From Ottelia alismoides (taxonomy: Eukaryota; Streptophyta; Magnoliopsida; Alismatales; Hydrocharitaceae): a stretch of 64,000 nt of DNA. The position numbers and the translations under genes were made by a program. The notes beneath the pieces are model-generated. The model searched no databases. It was not told where the DNA came from and saw only the letters and a list, made by a program, of their open reading frames with translations. The stretch spans positions 558,001-622,000 of the forward strand of contig JAZKJV010002332.1 of the NCBI GenBank assembly GCA_037367405.1, read 5' to 3'. Shown here piece after piece: positions 46,766 through 56,940 of this stretch; position 1 is the first letter of the stretch; each line of letters opens with the position of its first letter.

Positions 46766-47098
46766 TGAAGACGATTTTTCGCGGGTCTAGAGTAATCCAC
46801 ACAAGGTGGGATCAGAATGTCGCTGAGGCGACCCGTAAGAAATCAGATCTTCGAACAACAACTAACCCACAACAGAGATCAAACAATGAAAAGCGGTGCA
46901 GAGTTAAAATTTATTATAACTCTACAAAAGATGTGTATAGTGCAAGTAGTGTAGAGGTTGAATACAGGGAGCAGACAAGTAGAACGAGGCAATAATGCAC
47001 AAAATGTGAATGTGATGATTTATCTAAAAGTTCTATTTTTTCTTATGGGTTTTTAATTATATATATATATATATATTTAATTTTCTAATTTTGTATTT

Positions 47099-47130
<32 letters not shown>

Positions 47131-50100
47131 TTTTCTTTTAAATTATAAAATAAAGTATATATACAATTAAAGGAAGAGAGAGCTAATGTATTTAAAAAAT
47201 ATGTAAAATTAAGAAAAATTAAGTAAATAAAATATTTTTAGGCTTTTTATAATTTTCTAATATTTTTTGAGCTTTCTATATTTTTCGTATTTTTTTGGTA
47301 TTTTTAAAGTCAAAAACACTGAAAATAATGAATAAAATATTAATTCAAGATTAAAATGGAGATAAAAATAGTAAACAGAAACAAAAAATCTCCAAATTAA
47401 TTTTAAAATAAAGATAATAAAATATAGAAAATTCAAAAATAGAGATTATATTTTTATGATTTTTTATGGATCTTTAATATTTTTATAGAGATATTTAGTG
47501 TTTTTCTAATTTTAGGAGTTTTCTTTTGTATTTTTTAGTGATTTTTGGTCTGAAGATAAAAGACACACAAATACACAAAATAAATTTTTGGGGAATTTTT
47601 TAAAGAGTTTTTATAATTTTTATGGATTTTCTAATGTAAACAGGGATGCAAATGCTTGTTTTTGAGTTTTTATAAATAATAAAATGCAAAATAAAAAAAT
47701 GGCATGATAGAGTAATGAAACATGAATATAAGGTAAGTTTTTGGGATTTTTTAGGAGTTTATAGATGCATGAAATAAATACAAACAACAAAGAGAAAATG
47801 GACCCCTAGTAGCGGTATTTGCGTAATTAGCAGAAAGTTTGAGGGGCACAGTGCAAATTTCCCACAAAATATATAACACAATTAAAAAGTTAAAGGACCA
47901 AAGAATAAATCCAAAACTCGTAGGGGTGTGTCTGTAAAAGCGCCAACCTCACGTGCATAAGACACTGACAGAGGAGGACCTATACGCAAATTTCCAAAAT
48001 CCTGGGGGCTGATATGAAAAATTCCCAAAACTTTATATGGACATAAAAAAGTTTGTGCACTAAAGATAAATATGAAAATGGCTGAGGGCCCTTGTGCAAA
48101 ATGGCCACACACCTCACGTGCGCACGTCGCGTGAGGTGACATGGCCAAGGACCTCTTAGCAATACTACAAAGTTTGAGAGGCATTTTGTAAATTATACAA
48201 AAACTAATTAACTGCAAAGGAAAGATTAAGGTTCAAATTTTAAATACAAAAAGAGTTTGGGTGGCAATGTAAAATACCCAGAGCTGGGTGCTGGCGGATG
48301 GTCTGATCAGCTTCACTTATGCCATGTGGCGTGACCTCAGCGCGCGATGATGCTTCGTCTCGACGACCATGATTAGATCGCTCCTGAACATCGAACGACG
48401 TGTAGCAGTTAGAGATCCAACGGTGCTGGAGAGATCTGGGAAGCGGGCTTTGATCGAACGGTGGCCATGCCTATCGATAGAACAGGGCAGAACGCCAGTG
48501 AAGGCGACTTTCCCTGCCGCTGATCGGCCTCCTCCGTGGTATTTGAGGCTCCAAAAATGCTCGAGATGACTCATGCTAGTGTCTTCTACAAGCTGGAGGC
48601 TCCAAAAAAGGGTGGCGTTCATAGGAGAGCACCGGCGGCAGAGGTGGCGCTAAGCGGCCCCAGGTGCCTCCGGCGAGTCTCCAAAATTGCCCCGAGCGCA
48701 CATGATGCTCTAAAATCTATAGGGAATGAGTTAGGAAGATCACGGGCAAAATACCGTGACCTTCCAGAGGAAAAATGGGCAGAAACGACGTGAGTTGAGG
48801 CTCACCAGAGAGAACTCCGGCGAGGAGCAAACGTGGGTAGATGATCGAGTTGAAAGCAATAAGGATAGCTAGGATGGATGCTACTATTACGGGGGAGCTA
48901 CAGGTGCAAGAAAAATAGATAGGAAGCTGACCTCGGTGGCTGAATACCAGAGATAAAACTCGATGGCGTTGCGCCGAAGATGGGGGTGGAGACCACGATT
49001 CACTCCGCCAAATGCCTTCACGAAGGGGCCAGAGAGGACCTGTCACCTCCTCGATCCAGGGCCAGAAGGCAGGCGATGCTTGGTAGGGGCAAAAAGGGTT
49101 CAAACAGTCAAGGCAAAGTCGGAGGGGTTTATGTACACTGTGATAATGTGGCGAGAAGATCGATGGAGTGGCATCGATTCAGTGGCCCCTTGGCGAAGGA
49201 ATCATGCCTGCGAGTATGAGGGATGATCGAGGAGGAAGATGTCAAAAGGAATCCAAGTCAATTGATGAAAGAATGGACTAGTAAAAAGTTGAGAAAATGG
49301 GTCAATAACGCAGGTCTGACACGCTACAGGAGCTAGGGCTAGAGAGTTGACCCACGGTCAACTCTCAGGCCCTCCTGGTTGGTCCATGTGGACCAACCAG
49401 GAAAAATCCTGAAAAAATATTTTGAAATCATTTAAAAATAGCAAAAAAATTTATTAATTTTTGGTTATTATATATAAATTATTTGTTATTTTCTGAACTA
49501 TTTATTATGATTTTTATTTAATTTTAAGAGGTATAAAATTACAAGTTACCTTTAAGGACTATATAGGTATATTTATCTATATATTTTAATATTTTTTTAT
49601 TTGAATTTTTAATTTTATTTATTTTGGTTTATTATTTTATTAATTTATAACTTATTTTTATAAACTTAAGAATATTTTTATTTTATTTTCTGAAGTGTTT
49701 TGTATAATTAAATAAATAGATGTATATTCTTTATAGGTATATTTATTGGCATGTCATCTATGTATTGTATATAGAGATTTTATTTTTGTATTTTCTTTAG
49801 GTTTTTATTCCTATTTTAATATATATATATATATTATAAATAATATTTACAAAATTATAAAAATATGAAATTACAAAAATAATGAATAATAAATAAAATG
49901 AATATTTTAATCTATACAAGTATACAATAGGGGTCCAAAACTCAACTTTCAAACCATAGCTCGGAAAAATATGAAACCACCTTCATTAAATAGCTTATTA
50001 AAAATTATATACAATTAAAGTGATTTGATACGTTTCGAGTTTTTATTTGAGAGATACAGGTTTGAGAAGTTGGGATTCTGGAAACTTATTCAGATCATAA

Positions 50101-50546
50101 CTTTTTATCTGTATATTGTTTCTGTGTGAAATCAATTTTGTATTTTTCTATATTTAATTATCTACAACATTCATGTTCAAAGTTTCTTTATTTGAAGTAT
50201 AAAAAGTGGAATTAAAAATAGGTCCCAAAATGAATAAAGAATGAATTAAATAAAAGGGATTTTTATTGGTTTCTGGCCCTTATGTCCCCCTACTTTATTC
50301 TTTGTTGACCTAGTCATCGAGATGCCTAGGTCTCGGGGTTTCGGGTCATAAAATATTTGCAATATTTTATTCTTTTTCTTTTCTTTTCTTTATTCTATAA
50401 TTTTGGCATTAAACACTGTTTTCTATACAATATTTACACAAATATGCATGAATGCTAAAATGCATGAATTAACGCTATTTACACGCATTTACTAGGGTTT
50501 TAAGGCCAAAATGATAGAATAAAGATGATGAAGCATAGATTCATCA
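46766..50546 (-). repeat. 3' LTR of element I
   Basis: About 3.8 kb. Right end firm (the sense strand starts TGATGAATCTATGCTTCATC after the PPT). The left end TGAAGACGATT is chosen because the leader of G stops there. GC-rich block at about 48.28-49.4 kb, with CACGTG near 48117. It lacks the ACATGAAAG module of A/B/H, so with C it forms a second LTR group. Confidence 0.75.
47057..47077. repeat. (TA)n microsatellite
   Basis: TA run in the AT-rich part of the LTR of I; another is at 49819-49836. Confidence 0.9.
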
Positions 50547-50560
50547 TCCCCCTATACTTG
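50547..50560 (-). other. Polypurine tract of element I
   Basis: The minus strand reads CAAGTATAGGGGGA before the LTR start. Just upstream in sense, TTTGCTAG-GGA-CTAGCAAA forms a stem-loop (about 50565-50583). Confidence 0.85.
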
Positions 50561-50562
50561 CC

Positions 50563-50851
50563 TTTGCTAGTCCCTAGCAAACACTTATGCAATAAGTGCA
50601 GAAAAAGAAAAACAAAGAAAAGAAAAAGAAGAAATATGGATTAAATTTAATTATCAAACTTGTTTTACAAAATCAAAGTTTGGAGCTTAAGTCGAACCTT
50701 TGGAATTTTAGTACGTGCGGAACCTTAATGAGAACCGGATTTGAAATCCAACAGCCTTTGAGAATCCCAAAACTCTGCTAAAGTCTCCTCAATAGCCAGG
50801 TCAAAAATATCTCAACTCATACGCAAACCCTTACAACTATGAATCTGACTC
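50563..50851 (-). other. 3' block of element I, part next to PPT
   Basis: Non-coding; matches C at 36649-36945. It continues at 59811 after the insertion of B. Confidence 0.7.
50847..50851. repeat. Target-site duplication (left) of element B
   Basis: GACTC before TGATGAAACC; repeated at 59806-59810. Confidence 0.92.
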
Positions 50852-51070
50852 TGATGAAACCCAATTTCATCATCTTTATTTTTCATAATTAACCCCCTTG
50901 CTTAAAGTTGTGTCAATAAAATCATGTTAAAGTCCTGTATTAATCAGAGTCCTTAATAAATTAAAAATCATAAAAAAAATATCAAAACAAAAATCTGTGG
51001 TATTTTTGGCCTTAAAAATATCCTTAAAAATAATTGGTAGCTATAGTTTATCTCATCTCCAGTTTTGGTC

Positions 51071-51115
51071 AACATGAAACTTGTAGATCTCATCAAGATC
51101 TACAACTTTCATGTT
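51071..51115 (+). repeat. ACATGAAA quasi-palindrome (B, 5' LTR)
   Basis: AACATGAAACTTGTAGATCT faces AGATCTACAACTTTCATGTT across CATCA; one mismatch in 20-bp arms. A copy is at 57159-57203. Confidence 0.85.
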
Positions 51116-51181
51116 TTGAGTTTTCTCAAATTCGGCCTTCTATCCCTTCAAAAGTCAACTGGAAGCTTGGAATAATCTGAT

Positions 51182-51221
51182 TGGGCCACGTGGCCCGTTC
51201 TGGTGGAGCCACATGGCCCAC
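51182..51221 (+). promoter_or_regulatory. Paired G-box module (B, 5' LTR)
   Basis: GGGCCACGTGGCCC and GAGCCACATGGCCC around GTTCTGGTG. One core keeps CACGTG. In the 3' LTR (57261-57302) both are CACATG, a likely CpG-decay change. Confidence 0.5.
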
Positions 51222-51931
51222 CTCCCTTGCTTTAGCCGCATGCGCCTCTGGCCGTTGGATTCCTCTTTGAATCCAACTGCTCATCCTGTTCCACGTCCGC
51301 CCTTAGTCCTCCACCATCAGATCTCCCCCCGCCTCTGATCCTCACCGTTTATGCACGCCTTAACCATAACTCTCCACGTGGCACGTTTTGTGCCTTCCGA
51401 TTGCGCCATTATCTCTCCTTCTCAGCCGTTATCTCCGCACCCATTCTCAACCGTCCGATCACTTCCCAGATTTCATCTCCACCGATCGCTAGCGCCTCAC
51501 GCATCGTCCGCCACGTGGCAGCTCCGAAGCCCTTAGATCGCTCCGCCCCGATCTCATCCTAGCCACTCATTCCTGCCTTAATTTCCTTTCGACATGTGGC
51601 TTCATCATCTCCATCTGATCACACAACCCGAGATCTAATCCAAACCGTCCCTACGCGCCCTCACCAGGACCGTTGGATCTCACGATACGGTCCGGACCTC
51701 GTCTTCCTCCTCTCGCAGGCTCCGCCCGAGCTCCGCGCCTCGCAGACTGCCTCCACCCTTTCATTTTTAGCCGCTTCACCTTGCCACCTCTCCACTCTCT
51801 AACCACTCCACGACCAAGCCCATTCATCCATCTTCCTCACGCATGCTTCCACGTTCCATGATTTTTAACCAGTCGCTCAACATCTACCCTCGAAACCCAC
51901 TACTTCACTAACCCTCTGCCATCTCTGCCCC

Positions 51932-51939
51932 TTTAAATA
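51932..51939 (+). promoter_or_regulatory. TATA-like box in 5' LTR of B
   Basis: TTTAAATA in the context CCCCTTTAAATACCTCGCC, kept in the 3' LTR at 57983-57990. Confidence 0.5.
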
Positions 51940-52199
51940 CCTCGCCTCCCCCATCGATCCACCTGGTCCATTAACCAAGGGGCTGAGGCCCAGCCCTGCA
52001 GCTCCTCCTTGTGACAGGGGGAGGAGCTCGGATCGAGCGACAACAACATTCTTCCCCGATGAGACCCGCCGACCTCCAGGCGGCGTTGCGGTGGCTCAAA
52101 GCCCCGCCCAAGCTCGCTGGCACGGCCAGCCAGTATGCGCGACGACCCGGGCCTCTTCTCCAATGCCCAGCCCAGGCCACGACCTCCATCTCCGGCCAG

Positions 52200-52484
52200 G
52201 TAAGCCCTCTGATCTTCTCTGATTTTTCTTCTTATTTTGCATAATTTTCTATGTCTCTACAAACACTACCTCGCTCCACTGTCCACCCCTCTAGCTTCGC
52301 CATCAACCCACCTTCCTCGTTGACCATTCCGATCACCACCCTCCTCCGTCACGAACCTTATCATCCCAGGCCTTCTCCTCCATCGGAGGCGGAGGAGGAC
52401 ACACTCAGGGCTCCCGTTCTCCGCCCTCTAAGCCCTTCGCTCACCTCGCATCGCACGCACACACACCGCTAATCCCTTTTGCAG
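52200..52484 (+). other. Intron-like interval in 5' LTR of B
   Basis: GGCCAG/GTAAGCCC to CCCTTTTGCAG/GTTAA, 285 bp, with a T-rich beginning and pyrimidine-rich end. The 3' LTR keeps both sites (58251-58514, 264 bp) despite deletions inside. It begins about 260 bases after the TATA-like box. Confidence 0.5.
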
Positions 52485-53779
52485 GTTAATTAACGTCATT
52501 GGCCGGACCTCGGGCGGAGCTGAGTTCTAAAGCTCCGCCTCCGGCGACCAAGTTTCTATCGAGCATCCCAGGTACTCCCGCGTCTTCTCTGACCTCGGAC
52601 CTTCATCACCCGACCATCAACGATCTTCCCCGAGCTTCACCGAGCACGGGGAGGGGCGGCGGAGCTCCCGGCCTTACGACGGAGCTCCAATAGCGCCGCC
52701 AACCATTGAGGAGGAAGGAGGAGCAGCTACCGTTGGATCTCACCCCACGGCGGAGATCCAACGGCCCTAGAGCACCCACGTCGACCGTCCCGGAGCGCGG
52801 AGGCTCGGTGGGACCGAGCCTCGCCCGAGGCAACCTCGAGCCGCCACGTGGCCCGAGCCACCTGCTACGGCCCCCGAAGCTGCACCGAACCTCGCCCCCA
52901 CCCGAGCCTGAGCTCACGTGCCTCACGTACGTGAGTTCTGGGCTTTTTGCATCGGTGCCCTCACCAGTTCTGCATATTGCATCCAGGTCCAGTGTCACGA
53001 GCATCACACGCGCACCTGTGGACATTTTGCATTGATGCCCTCGCGGGTTTTCAAATTTGCAAAAAACGCCCCTGTGCATGGGGGTAATTTACAGGAAGTC
53101 CCGAACTTTTTCATAATTGCATTTTCATCCCTCCTAGGGGCCTGTTTGTAATTATATTTTCATGTTTTCTTTCACTTATGCCCCTGGTTACTTTCATGCA
53201 TATCTAGAGCCTCGTAACTCCGATTGAGATGATTTCAGTGGCATTTTGAAGCTTGTTTGATGCTCTTCCTAATGGCATATTAAATTTCTTATTCCGGACA
53301 CTTGAATTTTTATGTATTGTTTTGTTAAGCCATGTGTCCTGTATGCCTTGTTCAACCTTCAAATCAAGTAGGTCTTCTTAATTAAACCTGAAATTGATGT
53401 TTCTTAAACTTGGCTCATCATTCTGACCTAGGGCATATTTGTGATGCATTTCTCTGCATGATTAAAATATAAAAAAATGCATGTTTTATTTTAATGCATT
53501 GTTGTGTCCCCTTGTCCTTCTTGCATAATTTGACTTATATTGTCTCTCATTCAACGCTTAGTTAAATAGATAAAAATCTGACTAATACGAGAGAGGCGCA
53601 TGTCCCTGAGTTCGACCTTGGCTTCTTGCCAAGTAAAATAAAATAAATACGACCATCTCATTTTGATATGTATATATCTAAATGAGATGGTCTTTGACGA
53701 GTCCAATCGGCCCGACTGCAATGACATTATCAAGTGCTAATTCAGCACTCTTAAAGGGCTGATTTTGCGGCTCGTCAAA

Positions 53780-53796
53780 TGGCTCCGTTGCCGGGG
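53780..53796 (+). other. Primer-binding site of element B
   Basis: TGGCTCCGTTGCCGGGG, one difference from the tRNA-Asp-type site and the least decayed in the window. Confidence 0.95.
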
Positions 53797-54906
53797 ACAC
53801 GGCTCATTTCTTATATTTTTTGGATTATTCTTATTTAATTAAGTGTATCTTTTATATAGGTCAGCTTGATCATTTATGTTGCATTACAAAATTTTCTTCT
53901 CTATCGATCTCTAACCATTGTTTTTGTGGCAGGGCCCTTGATGGTTCAAGGAGGCGAGGAGCAGGACGCTTCCCGCAGCAAGGAGTCGCAAAACATACAT
54001 GTAGCAATTAGGGAAGAAAGAAAAAAAACGTGTCTCGCATTTTATTTTTGCATGTCATGTAATAATTCATCTTTTACAGCGGTCTTCGATCGAAGACTCG
54101 CGGTTGTAATCGAACGATCGTGGTTGTGTGAGGATCGTCCCCACTTGAGTGTCGACCTAGGACCAGGCACGCGGCTCTTCGAGCTTAGTTAATTTTTGTA
54201 TTTTTATGTACTTGCTCGTAGGTAGGACACACCTTAATTCAAGACGCACTTAGCATCGCTTCACTTAGTTAAATTAAAAGAAAATTTTTCCCTCTAATAG
54301 AAGCATGTTAGGTGCGGTTTTCTGATGACTTGCATACATGAGTTTTTGTTTTCAAAACAGCCCAAGTTTTCACGTATTTCTCGTCAAATCACTGCAAGAT
54401 TTCTCGCTTAGCCTAGATCGTGGTTTTTATCGAATACGCGGCTTTTTCTCGGTTTCTTTTTCCTAGCTTGATCATCTAGGATTAATGGAAAATGGGAATG
54501 AACGGTAGATGACGATTGCTTGATTTTGTGCTAACCTTAATTCAGTGACAACATAAAATAAAAATTGGGACTGTTAATTGCAAGTCAAACCATAAAATGG
54601 AGTAAAACTTTGGTTTTGGGAGAGCAACACCCTCGTTTACGCATTATTTTACTTCACATTTTCCTCGTAAAATATCTAATGTTTTATCACCAATAAAATA
54701 GACAAGATAATAAACCAACTTCGGTTGGCTTCATGTGTGAGTTGGTGAATTTAAGGGTCTTGCTTGCTTGAATTGAGCCATGTTTGCTTCGATACATTCC
54801 CCAGACCCTTAGTCACTCCATCCATCTCCGTAGATTCATCCGTTCACCTATACATCCATCCATCTTCTTCGTTCCCCTTGGGTCCCTTCCAACATCAAAT
54901 TCCATC
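53797..54906 (+). other. Leader of element B
   Basis: Non-coding. An ATG at 53941 opens a frame that stops by 54192 and resembles nothing I recognise. It could be a remnant gag start, but nothing supports that. Confidence 0.5.
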
Positions 54907-55024
54907 TTTATACATAGGCTAATCTCAGCCTAAGTATAGGGGGGACCCGAGTCCCCGTAAGTTTCTCTACTCTCCTTTCCTTGCCTTTATACTTAGGTTA
55001 TTTCTAACCTAAGTATACGGGGAG
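54907..55024 (+). repeat. Two PPT-like stem-loops (element B)
   Basis: The first (about 54910-54945) has TATACATAGGCT/AGCCTAAGTATA arms with one mismatch, followed by GGGGGG. The second has perfect 13-bp arms (54988-55000 and 55005-55017, inner bases TTA/TAA) followed by a broken G-run. Confidence 0.85.
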
Positions 55025-56928
55025 CCCCTCTTAGCTCCCGTATATTCCTTTACATTTAAATGGACCTATGTACTTGTAACATCTAGTGCTATGAGGACAT
55101 AGCAAAGTTTAATTATAGGGGGGTATACCGTATACTTACTTTAGCTATAATATGAAAATTTTGAAAAATTTAAAACTTTTTGGCTAAAGTAAAGTTCTTT
55201 GGACTAAGAGAACTCAAATGTTTTTCGCGGCTTTTCTATGCTATGTTATGCTATTTTTGATAAAAATATTTTCGAAAATGATTTTTCCTTGTTTGAAAAA
55301 TTCTTTTGAAAATGTTTTGAAAAACTTTTTATTTGTGTGACATGGTTTTGAAAAATCTCCATCTCTTTTCAAGGAAAGTTGAGTTTAACTTGTGTTTTAA
55401 CCTTCAAATTAAAATCCATAAAAATGTGAAAAACCCAAAACCCTTTAAGAGTCATTGGTGACTACTAAACCCAATTAAGTAAGCCGCATTCAGTGAGGGT
55501 TCGCCCTTAGCAGATTGGATGGTTTAGAGGACATCGCGTAAGGCCCTGTCCTCAAGCAACGGGCTTCGGCCTGTACTTACATCCATACTGGCTGAATTGC
55601 AGATGCTCAATTGAGTTTAGGTAGTTCTAATATCTCTTGAAGTTAAAAAAAAATCTTGTTTTTGAATGAAGAAGTTAGATTAATCCTCTAAACTTACACT
55701 TCCACCTAGGATCTGAAATGATCAAGGAAACTTAACTTGATGAGATCTTCGAGATTTTAGGTTAACCAGGCTTAGCCATCAAGGTCATAGACTTAATCAT
55801 ACACATTCCTCTAGGTTTCTAGATTTGCATGCTATATTCCATGCTTAGTCTCAGACAAAGAGAATATGATCAACACATCACATGCACGACTGCGGTTTCA
55901 ATGAGATGAGTTGATTTTTCACCTGAGGGATTGGGATGAGGAAGTCGAGTTTGGATTTGATCTAATGATGCTCGAGGATGGGTTAAAATCTTTGGAGGCT
56001 TCATGAAACCTGAGTGTCAGCAATATTAGCCAGTATGAGAACTTGGTTCTTATACTAATCTCTTGATATTGACCTAAGTGGCAGGGTGTGAAATAAATAA
56101 AAAACGTTGATCAGTGTGCGCCAACTCTTGGTAAAAGCAGTGGAGCTAGCCACAAATTATACAAGTCAATGAAATTTCAAAGAAAAGCTCTCATTCCACA
56201 ACATCAAATATCAAAGAGCTTCCACCAAAGGCGAGCGCTCCCAAACTTTTCAAAGTGTCCACTTGGACCACCGTTATTAGGACCAGGAGTCAGGCTTGCA
56301 CCAAAAAAGGGCTCTGCATCGTAAATGCTACAAGTCTGGGTGTCGAAGGTACGATAGGTACTCAAAAGAGACACACCCCGGTGTACTCCCTGGAAAACAA
56401 GTGTAGACGGCTCCAACTTCTCTTGACGGACGCACTGATCAACACCAAAAAATGTGTTGCGTAAATGGCACTAGAGAGAATCCTTGTTCCAATGAGAGGG
56501 AGAGAATAAATGACACAAACCCATACCCGCCATTACTAGCCTGCCATCCACATTTTCTATGTCTGACAACTAAAGAGACGGTGGACTGGATGCAAGATTT
56601 GATTTATTCCCTAGTGTTGAGGATTGGGTTCTTAGGAGATTTTCTCAGACCGAGACTTTGGGTAAAGATTTGACTCTACTCTCAAAATCGCAATCAACAC
56701 TAAAGTTCATATCCTTAGTATATTGTACATCAGAGAGAGTATGGGAAATTAGAAGAATTGGATGCCTCTTAATTAAGGCTGGGTTGAACTCTAGAATTTC
56801 AGACCTCTAAAGTTGAGTCAACTTGATCTGATTGGATCCTATACTCACATGCACAAGGGGGTTAATCCAACTTATTTATTCTTTGGTGCTCGAGGATGAG
56901 CATAGTGCTCGAGGACGAGCATCGCTTA
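55025..56928 (+). other. Type 1 3' block of element B
   Basis: About 1.9 kb, the inverted counterpart of A (6913-8728) and H (40173-42176). It ends in two tandem 18-bp units (56886-56903 and 56905-56922), each a GCTCG-AGGA-YGAGC palindrome, just before the PPT. No convincing ORF. Confidence 0.6.
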
Positions 56929-56940
56929 AGTATAGGGGGG
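56929..56940 (+). other. Polypurine tract of element B
   Basis: AGTATAGGGGGG directly before the 3' LTR. Confidence 0.9.

Larger units (their letters stand above)
50852..53777 (+). repeat. 5' LTR of element B
   Basis: Starts TGATGAAACCC and ends GCGGCTCGTCA. In order: terminal palindrome, AT-rich start, quasi-palindrome (51071-51115), G-box pair (51182-51221), GC-rich block with a TATA-like box (51932-51939) and an intron-like interval (52200-52484), then AT-rich sequence with GTTCGACCTTGGCTTCTTGC near 53611. Minus-strand frames such as 52606-53079 are incidental. Confidence 0.95.

Noticed and set aside
52606..53079. 157-codon minus-strand frame in the LTR of B, and its partner at 58704-59225
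   Set aside because: Antisense to the element; the ends and frame differ between the two LTRs, so it is not under coding constraint.
53866..54192. 108-codon frame in the leader of B as a gag start
   Set aside because: No gag motif, includes leader sequence next to the PBS, and no counterpart in A or G.
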